From JAWXCM01 sp034408745 (GTDB taxonomy: Bacteria; Acidobacteriota; Terriglobia; Bryobacterales; Bryobacteraceae): a stretch of DNA of 52,324 nt. The stretch lies in contig JAWXCM010000430.1 of the NCBI GenBank assembly GCA_034408745.1, forward strand, positions 1 to 52,324, in the 5' to 3' direction. A program made the translations under genes and the position numbers. Each line of letters opens with the position of its first letter. The stretch's first letter is position 1. Under the pieces are notes generated by a model, which worked only from the letters and a program-made list of their open reading frames with translations, was not told the DNA's origin and ran no database searches. Of the stretch, positions 16,414-25,080 are shown in pieces.

Positions 16414-17385
16414 TCACGAAAGTAGCCGTGAGGCATCTTTTGCAAAATAAGTAAGGATGGTGGCGGCGCCCGCGCGTTTGATGGAGATCAGCGTTTCCAT
16501 CATGATGCGGTCTTTATCGATCCAGCCCCGCTCGGCTGCCGCCATGATCATGCTAAACTCTCCGCTGACCTGGTAAGCGGCCAGAGGCACGTCGAAGCGC
16601 TCCCGCGCCATCCGGATAATGTCCAGGTAGGCGAGCGCGGGCTTCACCATGATCATGTCGGCACCCTCGGCGATGTCGAGCTCAATCTCCCGCATCGCTT
16701 CGCGGGCGTTGGGCGGATCCATCTGATAACTGCGGCGGTCACCGAACTGTGGGGCCGATTCGGCAGCTTCGCGGAATGGGCCGTAGAACCCCGAGGCGTA
16801 TTTCGCCGCGTAAGACATGATGGGCGTGGTTGTGAAGCCATTCGCGTCGAGCGCGGTGCGGATCGCGGCCACGCGTCCGTCCATCATGTCCGAGGGCGCC
16901 ACGATGTCGGCTCCGGCGCGGGCGTGCGAAACGGCGCTCCTGGCCAGCCAGCCGAGCGTGATGTCGTTGTCGACGTCGTTGCCGATGATCTTGCCGCAGT
17001 GTCCATGGCTGGTGAACTCGCAGTTGCAGACATCGGTGACGACGAGCAATTGCGGAGTCTCGCGTTTGATGGCCCGGATGGCCCGCTGCACGATTCCGTC
17101 GTCCGCGTACGCTCCAGAGGCTTCCTCATCCTTGTGTTTCGGAATGCCGAACAGGATGATGCCGCCGATGCCGAGGGAGTGAATCTCGCGGCATTCCTCC
17201 ACAATGCGGTCCACCGACATCTGCGCGTTGCCGGGCATCGAGGTGATTTCTTTGCGAATTCCCTCGCCTTCACAGACGAACAGCGGAAGGATGAAGTTGG
17301 ATGGCTGCAGGTGTGTCTCGCGGACCAGCGAGCGCACGGATTCGCTTACCCGCAGGCGGCGCGGACGATGAACGGGGAATGCCAT
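16414..17385 (-). CDS. hemB: Delta-aminolevulinic acid dehydratase (porphobilinogen synthase)
   Basis: Condenses two 5-aminolevulinate molecules to porphobilinogen in tetrapyrrole synthesis. The 323-residue protein has both Schiff-base lysines: Lys195 in MSYAAKYASGFYGPFR and Lys248 in MIMVKPAL. The metal site is of the zinc type, with cysteines 120, 122 and 130 in DVCNCEFTSHGHCG. The N-terminal RRLRVSESVRSLVRET is typical. It is divergent from the SDR gene, 26 bases away. Confidence 0.96.
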   Translation of the reverse strand: MAFPVHRPRRLRVSESVRSLVRETHLQPSNFILPLFVCEGEGIRKEITSMPGNAQMSVDRIVEECREIHSLGIGGIILFGIPKHKDEEASGAYADDGIVQRAIRAIKRETPQLLVVTDVCNCEFTSHGHCGKIIGNDVDNDITLGWLARSAVSHARAGADIVAPSDMMDGRVAAIRTALDANGFTTTPIMSYAAKYASGFYGPFREAAESAPQFGDRRSYQMDPPNAREAMREIELDIAEGADMIMVKPALAYLDIIRMARERFDVPLAAYQVSGEFSMIMAAAERGWIDKDRIMMETLISIKRAGAATILTYFAKDASRLLS

Positions 17386-17411
17386 TTGGTTCCAGTCTAC
17401 AGTGGTATGCG

Positions 17412-18245
17412 ATGCTCACCATCGCACTGGAAAATCGCACCGCCCTCGTTACAGGATCGGGGCGAGGGATTGGGCGCGAGATCGCCCGGAAGCTGGCGGC
17501 CGCCGGCGCCGCGGTCGTTGTGAATGACCTTGAGGCCGAGATCGCCGAGGCCGCCGCCTTCGACATTGTGGCCGAGGGTGGGCGAGCCGCCGCCCTCGCC
17601 GGTGACGTGACGGATGCGACGTTTCCGGACCGGCTGGTGGCGTTTGCGGTAGAGACGTTTGGGTCCGTCGATATTGTCGTGAATAATGCCGGATATACCT
17701 GGGACACCGTGATCCAAAAGACCACGGATGAGCAGTTTCGTGCGATGCTCGATATTCATTTAATGGCTCCGTTTCGTATTTTGCGGGCGGCTTCAAACTG
17801 GATCCGCGAGACTGCCAAAAAGGAGTCGGCTGAAGGGACCCGGGTGATGCGCAAGGTGGTGAATATCACTTCGATCGCGGGCACGGATGGCAACCCGGGG
17901 CAGGTGGGTTATTCCAGCGGCAAGGCGGGGGTTATCGGCATGACGAAGACGCTCGCCAAAGAGTGGGGGCGGTACAACGTCAACGTAAATGCGGTGGGAT
18001 TTGGTTTGATTGAGACGCGATTAATTCAGCCGATTACTGGTGAGGGCGCGAGTATCGATATTAAGGGGAATCGGATCGCGGTCGGGGTGCAGCCGAAGGT
18101 GCTCGAGAATATTAAGGCGATTTGCCCGCTGGGCCGGCTCGGGTCACCGGAAGAGGCCGCGAATGCGGTGCTGTTTTTCTGCTCACCGCTGTCGGACTAC
18201 GTGACGGGTGAGGTGCTGATCTGCGGCGGCGGGCTGCACTTCTGA
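17412..18245 (+). CDS. Short-chain dehydrogenase/reductase (FabG-like)
   Basis: A 277-residue NAD(P)-dependent oxidoreductase. The cofactor motif TGSGRGIG occurs at ~15-22, the NNAG motif near 92, the catalytic Ser in NITSIAG (~150) and the YSSGK pair (Tyr/Lys ~164-168). The C-terminus ends with VTGEVLICGGGLHF, close to the FabG consensus VTGQ-x-L-x-VDGG. A longer than usual insert (KKESAEGTRVMRK, residues ~137-149) precedes the catalytic Ser. Substrate is not predictable; it could be a 3-oxoacyl-thioester reductase. ATG 17412 gives the canonical N-terminus. Confidence 0.88.
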   Translation: MLTIALENRTALVTGSGRGIGREIARKLAAAGAAVVVNDLEAEIAEAAAFDIVAEGGRAAALAGDVTDATFPDRLVAFAVETFGSVDIVVNNAGYTWDTVIQKTTDEQFRAMLDIHLMAPFRILRAASNWIRETAKKESAEGTRVMRKVVNITSIAGTDGNPGQVGYSSGKAGVIGMTKTLAKEWGRYNVNVNAVGFGLIETRLIQPITGEGASIDIKGNRIAVGVQPKVLENIKAICPLGRLGSPEEAANAVLFFCSPLSDYVTGEVLICGGGLHF

Positions 18246-18284
18246 GTAGCGCTGTATGAGACGATGGCGATGGGTTCGCCCCCT

Positions 18285-18421
18285 ATGACCGACCAGCGGC
18301 TTTACGCAGTGCTTCCATCGGTTTTGTCGTCCGCGGTGGTTGTTGCCGTGGTGCTCGGGCGGAACTGCGCCGGGTGAAAGAAGTGCTCGATGCCCGCCTG
18401 AAGCACCTCGAACAGCGCTGA
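18285..18421 (+). pseudogene. Small membrane/coiled-coil protein with a frameshift
   Basis: From ATG 18285 the sequence reads MTDQRLYAVLPSVLSSAVVV and continues as a hydrophobic helix to about residue 26 (VVLGR), then meets a stop in frame. In the next frame the sequence continues as a charged helix, AELRRVKEVLDARLKHLEQR, ending with TGA at 18419-18421. A one-base shift near 18360 would give a ~46-residue protein with one TM helix followed by a basic/acidic coiled coil, a common small acidobacterial layout. It may be a real frameshift or a base-calling error. Confidence 0.4.
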
Positions 18422-18448
18422 CCGGCGAAAGTTATAGAGTAGTCGGAT

Positions 18449-19285
18449 ATGTATATCAGTCTCCAGAGCACTCTCACCGCGGGCCGTGTTCCCTGGCCGG
18501 AGTTCGCCCGCCTCGCCGCGAAGGTCGGGTTCCTTGGCACCGATGTCGACCTCGGGAAGGCGCAGGCGGCCGGGATGGAGGCGACCATGGCGTTGCTGGC
18601 GCAGACTCGTCTGAAGCCAGCAGTGGTTGGACTGCCGGTGGAGTTTCGCAAGGACGACGCGGCTTTCAACGAAACCCTGAAAGGGCTCGACGCGGCTGGC
18701 AAGTTCGCGGCGCAGATGGGATGCCCGCGCATGACCACCTGGATTCTGTCGTCGAGCGACCTGCCCAAAGAAGAGAACTGGAAGCTGTTGAAAGGGCGGT
18801 TTGTGCCGTGTGCGGAAATCCTCGGCAAGCATGGCGTACGGCTCGGGTTTGAGTTCCTGGGGCCGCTGCATATCCGCAAGGCTCGTCCCCACGAGTTCAT
18901 CGCCAACATGGCGGAGATGCTGACGTTCGCCAAAGAAGTCGGGGCCAACGCGGGCATCCTGCTCGATTCGTGGCACTGGCATCACGCGGGGTCGACAGTG
19001 CAGGACATTCTGGCGGCCGGCAAGGAACGCATTGTCCACGTGCAGGTGGCGGACGCGCCGAAGCTGCCGCCTGAGCAGATCAAGGACAGTGAGCGGCTGA
19101 TGCCGGGCGAGGGCATCCTCGACTGGAAAGCATTCTTCGGGGCGCTGATGAAGATCAACTACACCGACGGGATCAGCCCCGAAGTGTTCGGCCGCGGGCT
19201 GAAGGACATGCCGCCCGAAGAAGGCGCGAAGCTCGGCCTGAAGACCACCACCGACGTGATGCGCAAGGCCGGCGTGCTGAGCTAA
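18449..19285 (+). CDS. Sugar phosphate isomerase/epimerase-like TIM-barrel protein
   Basis: A 278-residue AP-endonuclease-2 superfamily TIM barrel. Metal-ligand type motifs include GVRLGFEFLGP (Glu on strand 5), ILLDSWHWHHAG (Asp/His pair, ~171-182), RIVHVQVADAP (~194-204) and the C-terminal YTDGISPEVFG (Glu). These are typical of xylose-isomerase-like sugar isomerases and of the partner enzymes in 3-keto-sugar pathways. No signal peptide, so cytoplasmic. The ATG follows the small frameshifted gene. The last codons and stop (GTG-CTG-AGC-TAA) form the first unit of a tandem repeat. Confidence 0.82.
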   Translation: MYISLQSTLTAGRVPWPEFARLAAKVGFLGTDVDLGKAQAAGMEATMALLAQTRLKPAVVGLPVEFRKDDAAFNETLKGLDAAGKFAAQMGCPRMTTWILSSSDLPKEENWKLLKGRFVPCAEILGKHGVRLGFEFLGPLHIRKARPHEFIANMAEMLTFAKEVGANAGILLDSWHWHHAGSTVQDILAAGKERIVHVQVADAPKLPPEQIKDSERLMPGEGILDWKAFFGALMKINYTDGISPEVFGRGLKDMPPEEGAKLGLKTTTDVMRKAGVLS

Positions 19286-19359
19286 GCACCGGCGTGCCGA
19301 GCTAAGCACCGTGCCGAGCTAAGCACCGTGCCGAGCTAAGCACCGTGCCGAGCTAAGCA
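19271..19359. repeat. Tandem repeat spanning both stop codons of a convergent gene pair
   Basis: Five units share the core GCCGAGCTAAGCACC. Two 20-base units are GGCGTGCTGAGCTAAGCACC and the same with CCGAG (19271-19290, 19291-19310). Three 17-base units, GTGCCGAGCTAAGCACC, follow (19311-19327, 19328-19344, and 19345-19359 incomplete). Each contains TAA on the plus strand and TAG on the minus strand. The first unit encodes the end of the TIM-barrel gene, and the last supplies the TAG of the convergent MBL hydrolase gene. Likely grown by slippage. Confidence 0.9.
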
Positions 19360-20444
19360 ATGGTGTAGCTCTCACCCCACGTCAGCAGCAGCAGCGGATA
19401 GCCTGAGCCATGCAGGTGCTGCCACGTCTGCGTGTAATCCTCACGGTGCGGCACGGTGTGTGCCATCTCGTTCTCATGGCCGGTCAGGATGAGACGCGGG
19501 TTGGTGCCACGCGCCAGACGCTGGATGTCTGTGGTCCAGCAGTTCGGCAGCAGCACGTCGATCTTATGCTGCGCTCCGACTTGCGCCAGCCATTCGAAAT
19601 CACCAACGTTGGACTGATCGCCGGTCTGCATGGTGGTGAAGCGTTCGGGGCTGCGGACCAGGTGCACGTTGTTAAGGATCGACGCGCCCTGATGGCCAGG
19701 GTAAGCGACCACCTCAAGCACCTGAGCACCCTTCTGCACCGGAAGCTTCGTGAGCTCAGTGGTGCTGCGCTTTGGGTACGTCAGCTTTGTGGCGAAGGCG
19801 GCATTCTCCTTCCACAGCCCTTCCGGTGCGACGGCGGGCTTGCCACGCTCGAGGAACGCGGCCGCGACCTCCTCGTTTGCATGATCGTTGTGGAGATGGC
19901 TGATGAACGTCGCGTCAGACTGAGCGGCCAGCCGGACCACTTGTTCGGGGGAAATGCGAAAGCCGTCGATGCGAGGCGGGCCAGGAACGATGTCGTAAGT
20001 CCAGCTCACAGTCGGCGTACGAACGAGAAAGCCGTGGTTGTAGAGCTTCCAGATCCGGGCACCGCGGGTCACGCGCGTCGCTTCGATCTCGGCGATGGCG
20101 GCTTCCATGCGCCGTTTGAAATAGCTCTGCACCACCGGTTTCTGCGGGGCGGATCCGATGTGGAGGATGTCATCGAGACGGATGAGCGCGGCCCGGCGGA
20201 CGGGGTGCTCGGGGAGCGACGGCGGGAAGCGACGCAGCATGTCGTCCACCCAGCCGAACGAGCGCTCGATCCATTCGTCGGGTGCGTCGAGCAGCTCCGG
20301 CGCGGTGAACTCGCGGCGCGTGGAGGAGAGCCACGGCTTTCCGGGAACGGACCCGATGATGGCCTGGCTTTGCTGGCCGAACAGTGCTGGCGCGGACGCC
20401 AGCGCCGCGCCTATCCAACGCAGGGACTCTCTTCGGCTGGTCAT
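19353..20444 (-). CDS. Exported metallo-beta-lactamase-fold hydrolase (UlaG-like)
   Basis: A 363-residue protein with a Tat-like signal (SRRESLRWIGAALASAPALFG, first ~23 residues) and an MBL fold. The metal motif is SHLHNDHAN (~180-188), close to HxHxDH with Asn replacing the second His. Other metal-ligand candidates are YPGHQGASIL (~239) and LTGHENEMAHT (~325). The family includes lactonases such as UlaG. A ~100-residue helical N-terminal domain precedes the MBL core. It ends in the 17-bp tandem repeat. Its start overlaps the stop of the DUF1080 gene by one base, so the two are one operon. Confidence 0.8.
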   Translation of the reverse strand: MTSRRESLRWIGAALASAPALFGQQSQAIIGSVPGKPWLSSTRREFTAPELLDAPDEWIERSFGWVDDMLRRFPPSLPEHPVRRAALIRLDDILHIGSAPQKPVVQSYFKRRMEAAIAEIEATRVTRGARIWKLYNHGFLVRTPTVSWTYDIVPGPPRIDGFRISPEQVVRLAAQSDATFISHLHNDHANEEVAAAFLERGKPAVAPEGLWKENAAFATKLTYPKRSTTELTKLPVQKGAQVLEVVAYPGHQGASILNNVHLVRSPERFTTMQTGDQSNVGDFEWLAQVGAQHKIDVLLPNCWTTDIQRLARGTNPRLILTGHENEMAHTVPHREDYTQTWQHLHGSGYPLLLLTWGESYTIA

Positions 20445-21346
20445 TAATTCTCAGCGTTGCTGGAATCGTAAGCCGTCAGCTTACGGGCCCAGATGTTGCG
20501 ATACCGCACCTTCGTGTTGTGGTTCTGCAGCATCAGCGGCTCTTCGGCCTCATGGCCGACATAAGGCCGCACCACGCGATGCGCCATGGGTCCACCGATT
20601 TCCTGACGGTGATGCAGGAGTACGCCGTTGTGGAAGACCGTGATGGAGGCGGGCTTCACCAGCTTCTTCGCGGCATCGAACTTCGGCGCTTCAAAGGCGA
20701 TGTCGTAGGCCTGCCACTCGCCAGTCTTGCGAACCGCGTTGACCAGCGGCGGCCACCATCCGTAGATGGCTCCGGCCTGGCCATCGGCGTAGGTCTTGTT
20801 GTTCCAGGAGTCGAGGACCTGCAACTCATAGCGGCTCATGATGAGGATGCCGCTGTTGCCGCGATTCTGGCTGGCGGCCTCGACAAGGGTGGGTGATGCC
20901 CATTCGACATGCAACTGCATATCGCCGAACTTCTCCTTCGTCATCAGGTCGCCTTTACGAGGGACGCACTCAAAGTAACCATTGCTCACGGTCCACGACG
21001 GGTCGACCACTTTGCCGGCGTTCTCGCGTTTGCCCGCTTCAGTCCATTTCGAAAGATCCTTGCCGTCGAACAGGACGATGGCGTCAGATGGCGGCTGTCC
21101 GTACTGGGCACCGGGTGTGACGTGGCGCGGACGGGGACGGTCGATGTCATGAACGCGCCATTTCTGCCCCGGGATGACTGGCGTATCCGAGTAGCCGACG
21201 GGGCTTTCTTCTGGCGGAGCGGAGCCGCCGCTGCCGGCTATTCCCTTTTTCCGGTTCGGGGCGTTGTTCTGGCCCAGAGCAAAAGTGCCGACCAGGAGGG
21301 CCGCGGCGCCCGCAGCCACAAGCGAGTAATAGATGGTCCGTTTCAT
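20444..21346 (-). CDS. Exported 3-keto-disaccharide/glycoside hydrolase (DUF1080)
   Basis: A 300-residue secreted protein. Residues 1-25 form a signal anchor (TIYYSLVAAGAAALLVGTFA), followed by a low-complexity linker (Asn/Lys/Gly/Pro to ~50). The DUF1080 jelly-roll domain follows, with IVLFDGKDLSKW (~90-101), GNSGILIMSRYELQVLDS (~166-183) and PLMLQNHNTKVRYRNIW (~272-288). Enzymes of this family split 3-keto-glycosides produced by Gfo/Idh oxidoreductases. The neighbouring MBL hydrolase and TIM-barrel isomerase fit a periplasmic sugar-oxidation route. It is the first gene of its pair on this strand. Confidence 0.88.
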   Translation of the reverse strand: MKRTIYYSLVAAGAAALLVGTFALGQNNAPNRKKGIAGSGGSAPPEESPVGYSDTPVIPGQKWRVHDIDRPRPRHVTPGAQYGQPPSDAIVLFDGKDLSKWTEAGKRENAGKVVDPSWTVSNGYFECVPRKGDLMTKEKFGDMQLHVEWASPTLVEAASQNRGNSGILIMSRYELQVLDSWNNKTYADGQAGAIYGWWPPLVNAVRKTGEWQAYDIAFEAPKFDAAKKLVKPASITVFHNGVLLHHRQEIGGPMAHRVVRPYVGHEAEEPLMLQNHNTKVRYRNIWARKLTAYDSSNAEN

Positions 21347-21381
21347 AGCGCTGAAGCGGACAGCTTATCAGAGGCGGAGGC

Positions 21382-22506
21382 TCAGTCTCCCGATGCGAAC
21401 AGCGGACAAGGAGACGCGGCGGTCACGGCAGGGATCCAGGCGGGAACGGCTTCGGGTTTCTGCCCGACTTCGCGCAGCGCCATCACTTCGCACACCAGAT
21501 TGTCGCAAGCCACGCGGGTGAGGGTGCCGTCGGAGGTGCGGGTGAGGTCCACCAGTCCGGCGCGGTCGCAATCGTAAGTCTTGCGCTCACGCGTCAGGGA
21601 AAGACCCCAGCCGATGTTGCCCGTGCCGGGGTACCAGCCGCCGTACGGGATTGGTATGCCCTCGGCGGTTGCCTGTTCCAGCGCTGCTCGCAGAAGGCGG
21701 CACTCTGCCACGCGGTGCTCGTCGACGCCGGCGCGAATGAAGCGGGCGTAGTCGTCCACTTTGGTCGAGGGGTTATATGTCTCGGGCGTGCCGAACTCGG
21801 AAATGCACAGTGGCTTGCCGGTGCTGGCCCACCATAACCGGAGATAGTCGACCACCGACAGCTTGCGGTGCATGTGCGGGTAGAGGTCGATACCCGCCAC
21901 GTCGACGGCGTTTCCAAGGTCCAGCACGGTCTGTACTTCCGAAGCGGGTTCCGAACAGAACACCGTGGCGCCGTGGCTGCGCGCGATGGCAGACGACACG
22001 CGAAACGCCCTCACCAGGTTCGCCTTAATCAGCCGGTAGGAGGTACGGCTCTTCTGGTGCGGCTGCCAGTTTCCCAGCCAGCCACGCTGGAACGCGTCCA
22101 TCTGGACTTCGACTACCGGGATCACGAGGCGGAACTTATAGCGGGCCAGAAGCCGCTCTGTGTAGTCGGCCAGATGGCTCGGCAGATCGGACGAGTAGAC
22201 GGCATGTCGAACGCCGCGTCCTGCGATCCACGCAGGGTAGTTGAAGTGCGCGATCGGGTAGAAAATGTCCATCCCGAGCTTGGTCGCGAGTTCCACTTTT
22301 GGGTCGATCAGATCCCATCGGTACTCGCCACGCGCGGGCTCGACCATTGACCAGGGTAGCTGCCAGCGGAGTACATCGAAGCCAAACGAAGCCAACTGCC
22401 GGAAATCGTCCTGCCAGAACTGCTCGTGCTGATTCCAGCGCGCGTGGTAGTTCCAGCGGCGTCCGACGTCTGGCATCGCTGTGTCGATTCCCGTAATGAG
22501 CCGCAT
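21382..22506 (-). CDS. TIM-barrel glycoside hydrolase (GH1/GH5-like)
   Basis: About 374 residues of (beta/alpha)8 barrel. The N-terminal region has GFDVLRWQLPWSMVEPARGEYRWD, typical of family 1 and related clan-A hydrolases. A likely acid/base Glu lies in VVEVQMDAFQRGW, where clan-A enzymes have Asn-Glu. The nucleophile candidate is ISEFGTPE. No signal peptide is present. ATG 22506 was chosen because GCGAGG lies 8 bases upstream and the protein then starts MRLITGIDTAMPD; an earlier ATG at 22566 adds 20 non-conserved residues. Substrate unknown; the missing Asn before the acid/base makes the exact family uncertain. Confidence 0.7.
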   Translation of the reverse strand: MRLITGIDTAMPDVGRRWNYHARWNQHEQFWQDDFRQLASFGFDVLRWQLPWSMVEPARGEYRWDLIDPKVELATKLGMDIFYPIAHFNYPAWIAGRGVRHAVYSSDLPSHLADYTERLLARYKFRLVIPVVEVQMDAFQRGWLGNWQPHQKSRTSYRLIKANLVRAFRVSSAIARSHGATVFCSEPASEVQTVLDLGNAVDVAGIDLYPHMHRKLSVVDYLRLWWASTGKPLCISEFGTPETYNPSTKVDDYARFIRAGVDEHRVAECRLLRAALEQATAEGIPIPYGGWYPGTGNIGWGLSLTRERKTYDCDRAGLVDLTRTSDGTLTRVACDNLVCEVMALREVGQKPEAVPAWIPAVTAASPCPLFASGD

Positions 22507-22699
22507 GACAAGGGCCTCGCTTTCAGACGCAGCACGGCAACTGGTACCGCTGTCGGTACTATCCATTCAGGGGGCCGTAGCGTTCTTCAACCTGCACCCT
22601 TATGATGTAGACTTTCGCATGCTGGTTCCAAGTCCCACTTTGCGGGGTGAGTAAATTATTGTATGCGGGTGTCCAACGCCACAAGAGCGTTCCCAAAGC

Positions 22700-23911
22700 A
22701 TGACTGATGCCCCAACTGCACGAACTTCGCTGACCTCTGGGTTCGCCTGGAGCTTTGCCGGGAATGCGATCAACGGAGTAAGTCAGTGGGCGATTCTGGC
22801 GATGATCGCCAAACTAAGTTCGACAGAACTGCTGGGCGAGTATGCTCTGGCAGTCGCCGTCGCCATGCCTGTGGCCATGCTGGCGCACCTGAACTTGCGA
22901 AGCGTGCTCGCCACGGACGTGCGCGATGACAACCCCTTCGCGGATTACCTTCGCGTGCGTATCTGGGTGGCTCTGGCTGGCTTCCTGGTTACCACCGCCA
23001 TTGGACTGCTCTGGAAGCCGCTCTGGCCGGTGGGAATCACCATCGTAGTGGCGGGAGCGGGACTGGCGCTGGAGAATTTCCAGGATCTTTACCACGGGAT
23101 GATGCAGCGGCGGGAACGGCTCGACCTGGTGGCGCGGTCGATGATCCTGCGGTCTGCCCTCAGCGTGTCGCTGGTGGCTGCCGCACTGCTGGTTTATCCG
23201 AATGCCGTGGCTGCCGCCGCTGGTGTTGTGGCTGGCCGGGCGCTTACTTTCCTGCTGTTCGACCTGCCGCGGGCCGGGAACGTTGTCGGCCAGGTTCAGG
23301 CTCCGATGCACGTATTTCGCGCGGCGCTGCCACTCGGCCTGACGCTGATGCTGGTGTCGCTGACGGCCACCATTCCGCGATATGTGGTGGAGCATCGGCT
23401 GGGGACGGCGTTGCTGGGCACATTTGTCGCGATCAACTCGTTTGTCACGGTCGGTTCGGTGATCATGAACGCGCTTGGCCAGAGCGCTACAACGCGCCTG
23501 GCGCGGGCGTTTTCGACGGGAGACTTCAGGCTTTTCCGGCTTCTTGCGTTGCGGCTGATTGCGCTGGCTGTATCCATCGGGCTCGGCGGAGCGCTGGTGG
23601 CGTGGGTGGCTGGCGGATTCTTTCTGGAACTCGTTTACAGGCCGGATTTCGGCCAGCACAAGCATTTGCTGGTTAGTATGCTGCTGGCCGGAACGTTCGG
23701 GTATGTGGCGTCGATACTTGGGTTTGTGGTCACCAGCACACGCAAGTTCGATGAACAGCTGCCGTTGCTGGCGGCAGTCGCGGCTACCTCCGGCCTGGTT
23801 TGCCTGCAGGCGATGCCGCAGTACGGGCTGAACGGCGCGGTGTTTGCGCTGGCCGGGGCTGCCATTGTGCAAATCCTTGGTAATCTGCTCATTCTGCGGA
23901 AGGCGCTGTGA
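22700..23911 (+). CDS. Polysaccharide flippase (Wzx/MATE-like, oligosaccharide flippase family)
   Basis: A 403-residue integral membrane protein with about twelve hydrophobic helices and few charged residues between them. It starts with SGFAWSFAGNAINGVSQWAI, the helix seen at the start of Wzx/RfbX flippases, followed by the STELLGEYALAVAVAMPV stretch. It would move undecaprenyl-linked repeat units across the inner membrane. It is the first gene of the polysaccharide operon, and its stop overlaps the GTG of the ligase/polymerase gene by 4 bases. Confidence 0.82.
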   Translation: MTDAPTARTSLTSGFAWSFAGNAINGVSQWAILAMIAKLSSTELLGEYALAVAVAMPVAMLAHLNLRSVLATDVRDDNPFADYLRVRIWVALAGFLVTTAIGLLWKPLWPVGITIVVAGAGLALENFQDLYHGMMQRRERLDLVARSMILRSALSVSLVAAALLVYPNAVAAAAGVVAGRALTFLLFDLPRAGNVVGQVQAPMHVFRAALPLGLTLMLVSLTATIPRYVVEHRLGTALLGTFVAINSFVTVGSVIMNALGQSATTRLARAFSTGDFRLFRLLALRLIALAVSIGLGGALVAWVAGGFFLELVYRPDFGQHKHLLVSMLLAGTFGYVASILGFVVTSTRKFDEQLPLLAAVAATSGLVCLQAMPQYGLNGAVFALAGAAIVQILGNLLILRKAL

Positions 23912-25080
23912 AAGCCGCGGACCGCGTCGCGTTTGCCCTGCTGGCCCTGCTGGTGTTCAGTATTCCCTGGGAGAAGAGCCTGGTGGCGCCGGGTATCGGC
24001 ACAGTCTCCCGAGTGCTGGGCAGTATCGCCCTGGTGGGCGGCGTGGTGGCTGCCACGCTGCGCCGTCAGGTTCGTTTGCCGAATTTCGCACTGACTCTGG
24101 CCGGGGTGTTCGTGCTGTGGTCAGCTGCCACCTGGTTTTGGAGCTACTACCCGGAGGCGACCGTCGCACGGTCACTGACGCTGCTCCAGTTGTTCCTGAT
24201 GGCTTGGCTGGTGTGGGATCTCTGCCGGTCGGCATGGCAGCAGCGAGTTCTGGTGGGGGCGTTCGTGCTGGGGGCCGCGGTGGCTTCGCTTGGTACGTTC
24301 GCCCGTTATGCCATGAGCCAGCAGACGTATTACAAGCGCTACGCGGCGGCCGGATTCGATCCTAACGATCTGGGTCTGACGGTGGCGCTGGCGATTCCGC
24401 TGGCGCTGTGGCTGGCGTTGCGTCCGGGCAGGATGGCGTGGCTGTGGAGGGTGTTGGTGGTAGTGTGTTGCGGCGCCGTTTTGCTGACCGCATCGCGAAC
24501 GGCGATGGTGTGCGCGATGGCCGCCTTTGCGGTAGTGCCGCTGGCGTGGCGCGAGTCGACTCCGCAGGCTCGCTGGTCGGGCGTTGGCCTGCTCCTGCTG
24601 CTGATCGCCGGAGCTGTTGGACTGGCGCCGAAGGAGTCGAGGCAGCGCCTGGCTACGATACGGACTGAGGTCACCACGGGCACGCTGCACAACCGCACCA
24701 CCATCTGGAAAGCTGGAGTGCAGGCCTGGAAACTGCGCAGGCTGACGGGCGTCGGAGCAGGAGCTTACCCGAAGGCTGTGGAGCCGCTCATCGGCGTGCC
24801 AGGCGTCGCGGGGCACGAGTACGTGGCGCATAACACCTTTCTTTCGGTACTGGTGGAGACGGGCGTAATTGGGTTCGTTTTGTTTTCTGCCTTCGTCGGG
24901 GTGCTGCTGGTATTCGCGTTGATCCAGCGGGCGCCGGAGCGGGCGCTGTGGCTCACGGTGATGCTGGTGTGGGCGATTGGAGTGTCGACACTGACGTGGG
25001 AACACCGCAAAGCAGCCTGGGTCCTGTTCGCACTGTTGATGACGGGATGGTCGCGCGCATTCCGAGCGGAGACGGCGTGA
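23908..25080 (+). CDS. O-antigen ligase / Wzy polymerase family membrane protein
   Basis: A 390-residue membrane protein with roughly ten to twelve helices and the large periplasmic loop typical of the Wzy_C/O-antigen ligase family. That loop contains the conserved arginine-rich stretch GTLHNRTTIWKAGVQAWK (~251-268), the GVGAGAYP motif (~275) and EYVAHNTFLSVLVETG (~301-316, with the conserved His-Asn). It would ligate or polymerise lipid-linked units in the periplasm. GTG start at 23908; the C-terminus overlaps the next gene by 3 bases. Confidence 0.85.
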   Translation: MKAADRVAFALLALLVFSIPWEKSLVAPGIGTVSRVLGSIALVGGVVAATLRRQVRLPNFALTLAGVFVLWSAATWFWSYYPEATVARSLTLLQLFLMAWLVWDLCRSAWQQRVLVGAFVLGAAVASLGTFARYAMSQQTYYKRYAAAGFDPNDLGLTVALAIPLALWLALRPGRMAWLWRVLVVVCCGAVLLTASRTAMVCAMAAFAVVPLAWRESTPQARWSGVGLLLLLIAGAVGLAPKESRQRLATIRTEVTTGTLHNRTTIWKAGVQAWKLRRLTGVGAGAYPKAVEPLIGVPGVAGHEYVAHNTFLSVLVETGVIGFVLFSAFVGVLLVFALIQRAPERALWLTVMLVWAIGVSTLTWEHRKAAWVLFALLMTGWSRAFRAETA

